Counted from the stretch's first letter, positions 23,700-35,708 are shown. The stretch: DNA of 64,000 bases from Phoma sp. XZ068 (GCA_004835665.1 RBKR01000022.1:372001-436000); one strand, 5' to 3'. Made by a program: numbers and translations. The notes: generated from the sequence alone by a model not told the origin.

Positions 23700-24213
23700 G
23701 ATTTATACTGTCAAAGAAAAGTTTGAGCACATCAGTGCAACGAAAAGAGTCAAGGCAGAGCGCCGAATAGCCTCAGCGTACCTCATACAGCCTTCTATTA
23801 CAGTTATAATGCTCTGTAATTCTTACTCCTTTCCAAGCCTTTACCTTCTACAATTAATTGGGCATTCTTCCTATTTTTACGCCCAGATTTTCGATTTAGA
23901 TGCCTCTTTAAAACGGAACTTTGATATTCAGGTATCCAGAACGCATACTGGGTTAGTCCATTCTTAGTCAAGTTGCAGCTAATCAACCTTTGACGTACAT
24001 TCTACACCACAAGCTAAGCTTTTTTCGGAGTAATTCAGAACGTGCTCTGGATGTCACGCCGCCGAAATATTCCTTGATCTCCTGTCTTGGTGGTCAGCCA
24101 GGAACGCTGCGGCCAGATCGACGTGCTATTCCTTCTTTCCTAACTGTACAACGCCATCCGTGCTTGACATTTATATTCACAACAGAATCCTTGAACTTGA
24201 GCGCTGTGGTTTC
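23700..24213. other. Intergenic, no gene seen
   Basis: Mixed sequence between two decayed minus-strand genes. No feature could be supported. Confidence 0.4.
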
Positions 24214-25587
24214 TTAACAAGAAAGCCACGTCGCAAACTTCCAGCATCGACCGTGAACATATGTCTGGGAAACAAAGATCTTGTACGCCCTGAACGAGCC
24301 ACCGGGAGCATCTCCCGAAACCGCAGGGGTAGCTTGCATATCTGTCCGTCGTCTTAAATCCGGATTGCTTTTCAGCCAGAGAGGTTTATCGTATATGACA
24401 GGATCAACAATATGATGGTTTTTGCATATTTCCAAACAAAGCAGTAGATCTGAAAGTTTGCAAATCATCTCAAAGGTACCCATTGATATGATGAAATGTG
24501 TGCAGGCTATATGCGGATCAATCATTCGGTCCGTTGTCCATCTATCGTCATGCCGCGGCTGTTTTGCCGTGATAACAGGGTCTGACGAAGAATGATCGAA
24601 GGCACTCTCCTTGTGTTTCCGAGAGACTGAGATTGGGACCTGTACTGACTTGCGAAACCCAAAAATCGTCGATACTTTTGCGCCCGACAGACCTGCCGGA
24701 GTACCGGTGGTTGCCTGGCGCAATTCAATGTGTGCTGGATTAAACAATGCGTGCCAAATCCCTCTATAGTGCCGCGTAGACGATGATTCCGTCAGCCATT
24801 GTGGTCGTGGTTGTGGATAAAAGAGGGCACGGTTTGCCAACTGAGTTGATGAATGCTTCGTTCATATAGTTGTCTACGTGTTGAAGACCGGGCAGCCAGA
24901 TGGGATGCCCTATGAGACCATCATTAGTTCGGAACGGACTGTTCATCACTTTTAAATGCGCATCGTGCGTCATAAGCTGCTGCGCCTCGGTATCGTTCTA
25001 TCCGTCACCCGGCAGATAGTCCACGTTGAAAGGTGGTGAGATGGTGGGGATTGCACCGAGGTTCGACCTGGCGATCAAAACTTCCGATACTTGCATGTCA
25101 ACAAGGTCCTTGACCAAGATACCAGGAAGGGTGACGTACGTCCAATCCAACACCCTCGGATCTGCAGTGCTGATGACGGTATGGTCGAAGATGGATTAGC
25201 ACTAGGCAACTCTACCCCGCGTCATATATGATAGGACTGTTGCGAGTTGCAGAATCAATATTATCGAATTTTCAACTCAAGATCAGAGCCTTGCACATGG
25301 ACGCTTGCAACATGTGCCTCATTCGAGATTGCAGTTCATAATGGTCATCTCCTGCCAGGTCCAGTTAGCGATAAGAAGTCAGTCTGAATAAAGATCTCAA
25401 TGGCGGAACAATTTCTAGGCCATGCTGTAAGCATCAACGTCCCCTTTGAGGCGTAAAGAAGCTTCGAAACGCTGATAGGATACACGAATAGCGACGGCAG
25501 GCTCACCATTGACACAGCACTCCCTGTTGAGGTAAAAGTTCTAGTCCGTATCCATGCAGTCTCAGTTTTCCAAGCTGTACTCTCCAC
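24214..25587 (-). pseudogene. Decayed gene, family not recognised
   Basis: Several protein-like segments lie in different frames on the minus strand. One covers about 25587-25345 (hydrophobic and Thr/Ser-rich, VSLPSLFVYP). A second covers about 25190-24764 (LDWTYVTLPGILVKDLVD, SEVLIARSNLGAIPTIS, then WLPGLQHVDNYMNEAF); it contains a TAG near 25010. A third runs from 24840 to 24214. The middle piece looks like extracellular or lumenal domain sequence and ends in a possible membrane segment (DGIIVYAAL). I cannot name the family. Stops and frame changes without splice sites suggest decay. Confidence 0.35.
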
Positions 25588-26984
25588 AGTACAACCTTCG
25601 AATTAATGTTAGTGTACAGCGCCTCAATATCTACCCTGGGAGGCTACTCTAGTCTCAGAGTTTCCAAGACCAAAACAAAGAGCTGGCGAACACGGTTTTT
25701 TTAAGGCTGTTGATGAGACACCAGCAGCGAACTTCTTGCGCACTGGGCGGTTGGTGGTCGTGCAAACATGTTTGCAGCATTCCTATCCCAATCGTACGCT
25801 ACTACCCGATCTACTTTTTGGATTTTGTGGCAGTCATTGTAATATCGTCGCGGCCCAAATGGCTGAGCAATTCTCGTGGCGTCCTGCATGAATACATAGG
25901 AGGCTCAAGAGCTATCTTCCGCGGAGGAAAGTGTTCGAGTCCTTCCTACTGATAACTAACTCAGAACGTACCAATTTGTCGGTGGCTATCACAGTTTGTG
26001 CTCATTGGTGGAGCTTGTCTCATCAGTCTCTCAATCTGTCTTTCCGCGGAGCGTAGTCTTACTGATTGGGTTTGAAGAACTTCGGCAGACAAAGCCTATT
26101 GGTGAAAGATCTTGGGGCGGCTACCTGCCGAAAGGGCATTTAAATCTCTCCGCAAGCGCAGCAGCTAGTGAGTAGCTGATGCAAAATAAGATATGTTGCG
26201 CTGGTTTGTGTCTGATAGTGCAGGAAACAGTTTGTCAATTGTGCGCACGGGTAAATTGAGGTCATAGATTCAATAATGGTACCTAGGTACGCAATGGGGC
26301 CAGTCCAATTATGCATAGGCAGGCAGCAGACGCATGGTAGATTTTATCTGGTATGAAAGGGCGTGTCGAAACCTTGGATGGGCTGTTCTAGCAGTGGTAG
26401 GCTAGGGCTGTGACTGCCATGTTCGATGGTGGCAAGAACACCGGCCTGATGAACCACGGAACACAATAAACGCAACCACAACATGTGTTATGGTACGTAA
26501 CGCTCGACTACGTCTTATGGCGCCATCATGAGTACGCCCATAGTCTTGAAGTAAACCTTCCATTTGCCCTGCACATCAATTTTGGCTACGATCTAACTAG
26601 ACATGATGCTATTCTGTACATACGTGTATCATAGAGATAAGTTTCGGTTCACACGCTGCGCCGATCTATGATGCCACTAATTCATGAACTCCCGTGACGA
26701 TCGCGTCGCACGCATTGTAGGTCCCATTCAAACGGTAGGAGTGTGAAGATCAGGTAATAATAGAGCAGACATTAATCGTAATCTGCTGTCCGCCGTTGCT
26801 GAGATCCTACTCGGGTCTGGATGATACCCAGCAGCACTCTCGTCGACTTCGTAGTCGCGATTGTCGTTTGGTCCAGCCGCATAGATATCGCTGCTGTATG
26901 AGCCGGCCACCTTATGCTAGCAAATGGTGCTGTGTGTCGTTTGAAGCAGGGGTTTGGCTTGGAACACCCTCGGTTTGATTGCGT
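25588..26984. other. Intergenic, no gene seen
   Basis: About 1.4 kb between the decayed gene and the 3' end of the bZIP gene. Short ORFs occur but none has domain, start-context or splice support. Confidence 0.4.
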
Positions 26985-27965
26985 TCAGTCATCCTCGTTT
27001 GATGACGTCTTATCAACTGAGCCGGGACCAGAGTATGAACTTCCTGACAGTGGTGAAGGCATTGTGTTTCGTCGGCCTCCATTGGCCAACCGATCTGCCT
27101 CGCGCTGTAGGTATAGTTTCAGCCGAGCATCAGGGCAATTTGTGTGCTGACCAACTAGCTCCATCAAGTCTCGCATGCCACTCTTCAGTGACTCAACTTC
27201 TGCTTTAAGTTTTTTGTTTCGTCGCTCCACATCCCGGGCTGCTTCTACCAGCTCCTCCTGCTGTCGTTTCTGCTTGCTTCTGCATTTGCTCGCAGCCTTG
27301 CGATTCTTCTCGAGGTATATAGCTCGCGCAGACCCAGGCTCTGCATACTCTGATCCACGTCGCCGTCCTACTTGTCCTTGTGGCAGCGTTGACGAATGCG
27401 ATTCGACGTCGGATTGCATGCTGTCGCAGCGGTACTTTGACGGTGAAGAGTTGGAGTCGTCGATGAGACGCCCGTAACTCGGCGGGGCGGCATAGTGCAT
27501 TTGACTATCAAACGACGGTTTAGCATCGGAGGTCGGTGAGACGTGGTCCATATCAAAGTGTGTATCCCAGGACGAATGATATGGGTCTATGTGGTTGTTG
27601 CTCCCGGTAAACGTAGCAGGTGACGGAAACAACGCTGCAGTGGACACCCCAAGAGGTACATTTCTGCTGGGTTGTGTTTTGAAGTCGTTGAATAAAGGTT
27701 TATTCTCCCGAAAGTCGTGATCGTTCGAATTTGATTGTTCATAGTTGGACGGAAGTGAAAAGTGTCGGTCAGAGGGTCGCGGATTAGCCCCAGGGAAGCC
27801 TAAGTAATCTGATGTGGCCATAATTGAATGATTACATTGTTGAGAGGATACCCAATGATCGGGTGTGCCGTACATAGACTGTGTTTTGGAAGACATGTTA
27901 AATACCATGTCGAAATGTGGAGGGTGAGCGCCCAACGATTCCATTTCTAATACCACAGTCGACAT
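26985..27965 (-). CDS. bZIP transcription factor, ATF/CREB-like
   Basis: A single exon encodes 326 aa with no lesion. The basic region is NRKAASKCRSKQKR (residues 221-234), with the Asn-x7-Cys/Arg pattern of ATF/CREB-type bZIP proteins. A leucine zipper follows (Leu239, then Leu253, Leu260, Leu267). After the zipper, the segment CPDARLKLYLQREADRL matches the conserved C-terminal extension of fungal AtfA/Atf1-like factors. The N-terminal 200 residues are disordered (Ser, Asn, His-rich). Such factors act in stress response and spore development downstream of the Hog1/Sty1 MAP kinase. This one is shorter than AtfA and may be an Atf21-like paralogue. The start could also be the Met at residue 8. 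About 3 kb of gene-free DNA lies upstream. Confidence 0.85.
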   Translation of the reverse strand: MSTVVLEMESLGAHPPHFDMVFNMSSKTQSMYGTPDHWVSSQQCNHSIMATSDYLGFPGANPRPSDRHFSLPSNYEQSNSNDHDFRENKPLFNDFKTQPSRNVPLGVSTAALFPSPATFTGSNNHIDPYHSSWDTHFDMDHVSPTSDAKPSFDSQMHYAAPPSYGRLIDDSNSSPSKYRCDSMQSDVESHSSTLPQGQVGRRRGSEYAEPGSARAIYLEKNRKAASKCRSKQKRQQEELVEAARDVERRNKKLKAEVESLKSGMRDLMELVGQHTNCPDARLKLYLQREADRLANGGRRNTMPSPLSGSSYSGPGSVDKTSSNEDD

Positions 27966-30900
27966 GGAATGGAGGAATGAAGCAATTGAAACTTCACAGG
28001 TGGGGTAGTAGGTTCTTTTGAGAGTCTAGGTGTACCCTTTTCGAAATTATTAGGCTGGGGCGATCGAGCGGAGTTTCTGCGAGTGAGAGCGATCAGAGGC
28101 CACTTAATAAGGCGAAGCGGATGACTTCCTGCCACGCCTCAACGTGGACGCGAAGAATCCGTTGCAATCGCTTCCGGTTGGCTACTAAGCATGAGGCACG
28201 GTCATTGATAGGATGCAAAGTAACGCTTGTTCCATCCATAATTGGCCATTCTACAGGAAACTGCTGAGCAAGGCCCTCGTAGGGTATGCGAAGCGGCATC
28301 CAGACCTGGTCCCACGCACCTGGGATGCTGCCACTTTGCGACCGGGAGTGGACGTTTGTCTTCGCAGTACAAGGATACATATGCATGGTTACGCAAAGGG
28401 CCTTCAGCTGCCGGCCGTTAGCAAGACTCACGCATAGAGTTCGAGGTTGCGGAGCGAATGCCTGCAGATCACCCGAACAAAGGCCTGCGCCAGCCAGTTT
28501 GACCGTGCATGGAACTTCGTGGGGCACGCAGAGCTTGGCGGCGGTGTAGCCCTGCCGGTCAGGCCCACCGGATCCAATCAAGATGTGACCAAACGTGGAG
28601 TCGTCCCTCTAGCCTGCTCCAGGCCTCAGCTGTAAAAAGTAAGTGGATGTTTCCGGGGCAAGCTTCTATGGGACGGAAACGGAAGCCATGTCGCTAGCTT
28701 CGCGGGGACAGACATTCAGCTTTACCGCCGAGCGTCCTGTTCTTTCACGAGCCTTGGACAGCTACGTTTATCACCTGCAACACCCTGCACTCAAATAGAT
28801 GCACATTGGCGGTAGGTTATCCTGTGGTGGTATGCACAGGCGAGCGTTCAGAGACGCCACCAAACTCAACGCTTCCCTTCCAAGCGAGCGGGCTACACCT
28901 TGCTGAGCTAGCGCGCCGTTGAAAAGAAGGATTCCAAGGCCACCAGCTCGACGAAGCACAGATACAGGCACCAATCTTCCCCACTAAAGTGCTTGTCGAG
29001 CCCTTCTTTTGGACTAGGTGTGGCCTGAAGGTCGGAACAAGAGAAGCGCCGATCGGCTATCCCACCCGACCTATAGGAGGAGAGCAGACGTGAGGGTTAT
29101 CGGGCGGCGTCAAGGGAAGTTTGCATGCCATCGGAAATCTGTTTCCGCATCGCAAGGCTTAATCTAAGGGAGACAGAACACAGATACAGCTGCTTTGGTA
29201 ACCCCTGTCCCTCCTTCTCAAACTACATATAGAGCGCCCCCAAGACTCTCACCAGTACCTAGGTACTTCACGGTATAGACTACCATGTCGAATGCATGAG
29301 TATGCAACAAAGTCACGAGATGTAAGCAGATGCTGGGAACTGGCGTTCGCGCGACTCGAGCAAGAGCGGGGTCTGGCACGAGACGGGACCATGACACGGA
29401 AATGGTTCCAACGCCTCAGCTTACGCTGGGTTGTTTCCTCCTTGGTCAAAATACGGCCAATCGCTGTAGATTCTAAGGCATCTTGTTTGACGCCGGCTGG
29501 TGAGCTTCGCGTATTGTTGTCCCGTCTTCCATGCCGAAGAGATGGTTTAGCACGCGGCTGCCTCTGCTTAGCGACCCATGCTTTCGGTGAAAGACAAGTT
29601 GGCTAATAACAAAGCTGCCCAGCGAATTGAACGGTCCCAGCCTACGAATCGATGTCCTTTCTACACATTAACAACTCCACATCGCTTTGCGTATACATAA
29701 ACAGTCTTGGTCCGCCAAAGTTGTTGTGTGCTACCTGCCGTGGATTGCATCTATGGTGGTCTAGATTCTATACAAATTGGCCCTCTATAGGAGAGACTAG
29801 AGTTCAGCAAAGCTCAGACCACGTACAGGTCGTACACCCAAGCATACATCGCTAGGTGCCGTGAGTTCTCTAGAAGCGACAACGCAGCAGACGTCTGTTC
29901 ACGAACGGAAATCTCGCACATCGCCAACCGTGCGCCCAGCAGTTGTTACCTCTGGCTCATGATCGACTGGTATGGGCGCCCGATTGAGGCAGTTGGAAAG
30001 GATATTAGAGCACCTAAGAATCGTCTACCTCAGACAGTTGCAAATTCAAGCCATGCTCTGCTCTTCCCTCTTAGTCAAGTACCCTGCAACCGATAATCAA
30101 ACTAGTGTGTGACAAGAGATGTGAATGTAACTACCAAGTGTCTGAGGTACTACTACCTCGCAATCGATTCCCATGTAGAATTCATGCACTATCGAACAAA
30201 CGTGCAAGCGGAGGCGATTGTAAGTTCCTTGCGGGTCCGATCTACTAGTCAATTTAATACCCACCATCGAGAGTCTTGGCTACCCATACGGCTCACGGGA
30301 GCTAGGTACCCCAGATCAGCATGATAAACGCCAATAGACACGGCAAACGCGTTGTAAACCAAGGTCACGCTCTCGGAACTTGCCCTAATAGCGGAGGCAT
30401 AAGTGCTTCCGCAGGGATACTTTAAAATGTGGAGTGATGCAAGGCCAAGCCTCCCGAGGCGAATCGGGGTAAAGCGCTTGCTAACCGCGATTTACATCCT
30501 AGAATGCGCCGCGTGCCACGGTTGAGGGTCTCCGGTAACCTACCTTTCTGAGAGGCGCATCGCCAGAGAGTTTCGGCAAGGCGTCGACACGTCAAACTGC
30601 TTCGTTTCACGAAAACGAAATACGAGAGGGACGTGCCGTTATGGGTGGTTCGCTTTCAAGATTCGATACAAACATACCATGACTCTTGATCTTTGCGAAT
30701 CGCTCCCATCGCCGTTCGATGCTTCCTTCTTGCGGCGGCCATGTGTTCCGCGGAGTAAGTTTCAATATGCAGCGGGGAATTAGCGGTGATATACCGGTGC
30801 ATGAGCCCTGGTTGGTTCCCCTGCAAAATACTGCACCAATGCCGTGGATGACGGAGTGTGGGGGGCTGAGTCCACCACACTGATGATCTCGACGTCAGCC

Positions 30901-31055
30901 CGAGTAGAGACGCGAGAAACGCAGCTGAAAAAGGACCGAATCTACAACATACAACGCTCCACGCACTTACGAAGCACTTCAACGGAATTTATAAGACAAA
31001 TGACTTCGCTATGTATATATTTTATCGCAATCATCGTAGTCGCGGTGGAATCGAC
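27966..31055. other. Three-kilobase gene-free region upstream of the bZIP gene
   Basis: I see no recognisable protein in this stretch. Open frames are short, overlap on both strands and lack start context or introns. Composition is balanced rather than AT-rich, so it does not look like a RIP-mutated transposon. It may hold the long promoter or leader of the bZIP gene, or a non-coding transcript. Confidence 0.45.
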
Positions 31056-32626
31056 CTACTTCTTCCGCACCAGGTCCAATAGGCCGAGGAATTGATCCGG
31101 TTCAGTGCTTGCCAACCGGTCCTTCTTGCATGCCATGAGTCGTGAACTTGTTTCCTTGTCCTGGCCCTTCGTCGTTCCTTCTTTGAGACACACCTGGCTG
31201 TTCGGGTCTTCTTCAGGCATCACCAGGCGCAGGCGGGGCCAGTTCATATCAACAGCTTGCGGTTCAGTTTCCCTCTGCGGAACCGCACAATAGGAAGGCG
31301 AACTTGATTCGACAATTTCGAATCCCTTATCCAAATTAGCACTGTTAAGAGGTGTTAGAGCCATCAGGTGTTGACGTTACTGTTGATGCTGGATTGGAGA
31401 CAGGGAGGTTCACCCTCACCCCATTTGTGAACAGCTCCATATCCGCGATCGCCTTACTATGATTGTGGGTGTGTGCAATATCTTGTGGCATGGTACTGTG
31501 AAATGCTGCTCGCGTTTCTGGAGACCTGTTGTCTGAGGTAGGAAGGCCCACCTTGATCACTTCTGAGTCAAGCCCTGTCGTCTCGGAGTCGGAAGGCTGT
31601 GTCTGCATACCCCGAGGATCAACCTTGTGCGTCCTAAGGGAGAACTCTGTCTTCGGTCCAGGGTGAGAAGCTTTGCGACTTGCTGGGAGCCGATGCAGCA
31701 GCACTTCGACGCTGTAGCGTTCTCCTGCTTCAGCTGATAATGCCAGCCCTTTGAGGGCAAGGAGCACTTCCTTACGTACAACCTTCAGGTTCTCAAGAGT
31801 AATAGTGCCCGAATGATCGTGTTTCGTCGCTTCCAGAATAGTTTCCAGGTGGAGTCGTATAGTGTTTGCTGATTGATGATACGAGCCACGAGTCATGCCG
31901 CCATGTTGCTGAGAGCGAATGATATCGCCCTTTCGTTGAATATCTTTTGCCATTTCTTCTCTTTTAGCTTTCCTCCTCTCGAGTTTCGCTGGCCTTGCTT
32001 CTAGTTTCGCTGCGCGTCTCTGAGCGTATGTTAAGTGTGGTGTGGCTCTGTCTTTTGTATAAGATAAAGGCTTCAGTCGTTGTATTGCATGTGGAGAGTA
32101 TGTCAGCCCATCTATGCGTGAAACCTCTTCCTTCTCTTCCATAGCTGTCAGCACACCTTCAAGCTCCGGGTGAGCGTCCTGGTCATGGAGTAGATTGTCT
32201 CGTGTATCGCAAGCTTGGTTGATAAAGTGCGGGGAAGGACGGCTAAAGATGTCTGCAAAGCTCGTTGACACCGCCTACAAAATCAGCATAAACTCGGTGG
32301 CAGGTGGACAATTGTGAGATGGCTACCTTTTTTCGGTCCTTGATCAACGCCTCCGCCATCTCACGCTCGTTCTGCCCCTGTCGCATGAACCTGACGGACC
32401 CTGCTGCAGGTTCATTAGCCTTCTGCACCATGTCCAAGATTGCCTTCAAGCGAGTGTGCAAGGTGGTGGGCTTGGTGTCGGGGTCTGTGGTGTTGTCGTC
32501 CTCTCTGCTGCCGCTGAAACTCTGCTCAGTGACCACACCGGCTTGCGGCTCGTATGGCACAAGTGCAGTACTTTGGCGAAGCGTTTCCGGGGGACTGAAC
32601 TCTAGCGAAGGGCGATGGCGTAGCAT
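31056..32626 (-). CDS. Hypothetical protein, three exons, charged
   Basis: My model joins 32626-32327, 32274-31420 and 31325-31056 into 474 aa. Intron 1 (GTAGCC...TTTTGTAG) has a TGCTGAT branch point. Intron 2 (GTGAGG...GGATAAG) has a TGCTAAT branch point 12 nt before its acceptor. Without intron 2 the protein would end at 31345 with 409 aa, so the C-terminus is less certain. No known domain was recognised. Features are an N-terminal helical part with NEREMAEALIKDRKK, a highly basic helix rich in Arg, Lys and Glu (about AQRRAAKLEARPAKLERRK), and a Ser/Thr-rich C-terminal third. The family seems lineage-restricted; a nuclear or nucleic-acid role is only a guess from charge. Confidence 0.6.
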
Positions 32627-33070
32627 GGTTGGAGGTGGTTTGCTGTGAAGACGCAGAAGGCACGAGCCGTGAAGATAACAGCGTTGAGGTATTTGATCTG
32701 ACTTTGGTGCGCAAATTTAAGGTGAAGGTGAAAAGAATTCTGGTGCTCGCCCTCCCCGCCTCAAGATCAAAATACACGGGCCATGCAGACGTCTAGGTGA
32801 AAGTGAAAGAGTTCTTAGAACCAGATGAAGTGGATAACGATGGAATTCAGGAAGGCGCAAGGGTCGAGATGGAAAGAACCAACACACACTTCTTCCAGGG
32901 CTGTTGAAATCGACCATTATCAGTCAAGTCAGCACCTGTTTACCCACCAACTCTTGATGCGACACAGTCTTGCTACTCACACAAGGCTCTCTGCCCTGGG
33001 TTTGACATCGTAAACTCTCAATTCTTAGGGAGCTCCGCACCTCCTCGGCGCATGGCTGCGCTTGCGATGC

Positions 33071-33108
33071 CGCATCCCGTCATGCACAACGCATCCCGTC
33101 ATGCACAA
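33071..33108. repeat. Perfect 19-bp tandem duplication
   Basis: The unit CGCATCCCGTCATGCACAA occurs twice head to tail (33071-33089 and 33090-33108) with no mismatch. This suggests a recent slippage or duplication event in non-coding DNA. Confidence 0.9.
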
Positions 33109-33768
33109 GGCCCATAAAGCTGATACAGATTCATGGAGTTCCACCAGCGCACTATCGTTTTACTGTGTAGATCCAAGCAAGTTCCGGCATCCTCAATACA
33201 GTTAGTCCAGGGTCCATCAACTCCTCCACCGCAGGGGTTCTCCGCTCAGCTCCGCAACAACATTCCCATCGACAATCCCACACACTGACTCGCATCCCAT
33301 TGGGTGGATCTTTCTACCGTGCGGCTACATGTCCGCTGCACGCAAACAACAAAGGCTGGGATGTGAGATGCCGCAGTCTGCGGGTCGTACAGCAATAGCG
33401 TGACATTTACCCTGCATATCGGATGTACTACGTTAGGGAGATATCCGGATCAGGAGGTATGACTGACTGGGAGTGGAGGAGGGAACTCCGGCCAGTGAGA
33501 GTGAGAGGTCAATGCTCTTAAAAGCGGAGGACGTGCTGCAGGTCTCCGCAGGGCAAGACGATAAAGGAAGTCCGACAGCCCGCAAGCAATCCGCAAAGCT
33601 TGTCGTGAAAGGAGACGCGCTGTGACCGGCGTACACTCCCACCGAATGACCTGTGACAAGCTTAAGCGGGCATTGTTCCCGTCGTGCAGCCAGAAGCATA
33701 AAACCGCGCATTAGACTGGACTCCGCAACGCCACGTCTTTCTGCCTGCATTCCCAACACATCACCACG

Positions 33769-34122
33769 ATGTTCTGGAACGACGATAGACACCACGGCAG
33801 GCAGCGCCGTCACAAATGGTCCGCCAATGTTAATGGGCACTATGCCCGTGGTTCGAAGCAGCTTGAAGGAGAGTTCTATTTCTGTCGCGGGGGGGTTGGC
33901 AGGCTCCTCGCTGGTCTCAATGCATGGATTGACGTGCTACTGCGGCTGATGGCCGATCGCAACGGCAAGTATCATGCAGCCACGCACGCGTGGAGCCTGA
34001 GTGATGCGGCAAGAATGATTAGTGAGCTGACCGATTCCCTTTACACCGTCGATGAGGACAGGGTTGGTGGGATCGGTGAAGCGCCAAGGCCGAGTAAATG
34101 GAGAAGGAGGAAGGGATTGTAA
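33769..34122 (+). CDS. Possible small basic protein (weak)
   Basis: A 117-aa ORF starts in a favourable context (CACCACG before ATG). The N-terminus is His/Arg-rich, the middle is amphipathic (VGRLLAGLNAWIDVLLRLMADR) and the end is basic (KWRRRKGL). No family was recognised, and the opposite strand is also open here, so it may be spurious. Confidence 0.25.
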   Translation: MFWNDDRHHGRQRRHKWSANVNGHYARGSKQLEGEFYFCRGGVGRLLAGLNAWIDVLLRLMADRNGKYHAATHAWSLSDAARMISELTDSLYTVDEDRVGGIGEAPRPSKWRRRKGL

Positions 34123-34873
34123 TGAAGTCGATGGTTGAAAGTGCGATCTAGAGGTTGGTGTGAGAAAGGCTGGGGTTAAAATTGTTCGAAAGCAATACCG
34201 ACGATTACTCTAGTCATCAGAGAGCCCTAGCACGTTTGGTGAGCTGTTGCAAGTAGACAAATGAAGAAAAAGACGTATGACAATGTAAGCAGTGTATATG
34301 TATTGACGGTTTCTATGCACTACGTCCGTCCTCGTCAGCAACAGCATACCGAGACCTGTCGTCAAACCCACCAAAATATTTGAAGAGACAGAGCTTGCTT
34401 TCCAACACTTACTTGGTTCAATGTCATATTCTCCTACCAGCTGACGCTCCCAAGCACCGCCAGGCATTGCCCTGTCATGCCGCTACGTTCTCCTTTGCCA
34501 CAACCATCTGCACGTTTCAACATGTCTTACGACTCGCAACAACGGTACTGCCCTCGCCGCTGGGTCCATCCCGCAACGACCGATGGGATCATCCCCTAGC
34601 CATTATGGGGAATCTCAGAGTTCAGGTAGCGGGGGTCAAACTTGATCTTACAAAACATGGTATGAATGAACCACCAAGCAAGTACAGGCCGAGGTGTAGG
34701 TAGCAAGCTGGTGTCTGGTAGCAACGAGGGTTCCAGATGCGCTCTTCGAGAAATCGAGGAAGGCCAGGGCCACCGAAGGCGCTGGAGGTCCGCATGTCCT
34801 TGAAACTGGCTGTTGATGCACATCTCAATCGAAACATAGAGCTAGTGTTGTGTATGCTTAGTGGCACACTCAA

Positions 34874-35399
34874 TCACCTCATCTTGGCAACGCCCATGAT
34901 TTTCTCCTCGACTTTCTGAAGTAGAAGCTCCTTGTCCTTGACAGCCTGCAGCCGCTCGCCTTCCAACTCTTCCAGCTCCCTTTCAAGCTCCTTCATGCGC
35001 TGCACCTGCTCGGCCTCACTCGAATTTACACCTGGCAGGTTCGCGATCAGCATCTCGATCTGCTGTGACTTGACCACCAGGTCCTTGGCCATCTCTTTCA
35101 AGTCGTTGTTGAACTCCTCCTTCGTGGGCTGCGCCGGTGGCGCGTGCTCACTGGTCTGGGTGGGTTGCGCCGAGTTTTGTGTTGCGTTCTCCGACTTGTC
35201 GGTGGCTTCCTTCTCGGCAAACGAGCTGAGCTTTTGCTGGCCTTCTGGTACGCTGGGCGGGGCTCTGGTGCGGATCTGGAAGAGCTGGGACTGCATGATG
35301 TTGAGGAGCTGGGTTTGTTAGTAAACATGTCGTCATATGCCAGCATTCTGCACATACCATGTCCACCTCGTCTTGCATCTGCGTGAGGATATCGGCCAT
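34874..35399 (-). CDS. MED21: Mediator complex subunit 21 (Srb7)
   Basis: Exon 1 (35399-35358, MADILTQMQDEVDM) and exon 2 (35308-34874), joined across a 49-nt intron with a TACTAAC branch point, give 158 aa. The N-terminus, continuing LLNIMQSQLFQI after the junction, is the conserved start of MED21. A low-complexity Ala/Gln/Pro/Thr linker follows, then a long C-terminal coiled coil (about 70-155) with LVVKSQQIEMLIANLPGV, which pairs with MED7 in the Mediator middle module. MED21 is needed for RNA polymerase II transcription. It is divergent from the RRG7-like gene with 309 bases between starts. Confidence 0.92.
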
Positions 35400-35708
35400 C
35401 CTGGACTACGCCGGTGCTGTTCTGACAATGCGGGCTATGAGTACCTCCGGATGTTCAGCTGCAAAAGGAGTAACGGTGTTGCGGGTAGGGTCTTCGTGCA
35501 TGTGGGGTAAGAGACGTTAGAAGAGTCCACGGCGGAAGGACGCGTCCATAGGGCTGAACACTGGTAATCACCCTTGGCGCGAACTTTACGCGAATCTCAA
35601 CCTCGACTCCTTCACGCCGCAATCCTTCAATTGTACCCCACACTTCGTCCTCGTTTGGTTTCGTGTAAATATGTTTTGCCAGCCTGCACTCGCCCGATCC
35701 ACTCCGTA
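35400..35708. promoter_or_regulatory. Divergent promoter region, MED21 / RRG7-like
   Basis: The 309 bases between the two divergent starts must contain both promoters. No TATA box or other decisive motif was recognised. Confidence 0.5.

Larger units (their letters stand above)
32627..34873. other. Gene-sparse region between the hypothetical gene and MED21
   Basis: Apart from a 19-bp tandem duplication (33071-33108) and one weak ORF (33769-34122), no gene, RNA or element was recognised. It marks the change from the gene-poor left arm to the dense right arm. Confidence 0.4.

Noticed and set aside
25925..25955. TTCGAGTCC motif resembling a tRNA B box
   Set aside because: Flanking bases do not pair as a T-stem and no A box or acceptor stem fits.
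28093..28581. 162-aa minus-strand ORF upstream of the bZIP gene
   Set aside because: No domain, no good start context, and other frames are equally open in the region.
33433..33840. Minus-strand ORF with a GHSVG motif resembling an acyltransferase nucleophile elbow
   Set aside because: The rest of the sequence shows no acyltransferase pattern, the ORF is short, and the motif can arise by chance.
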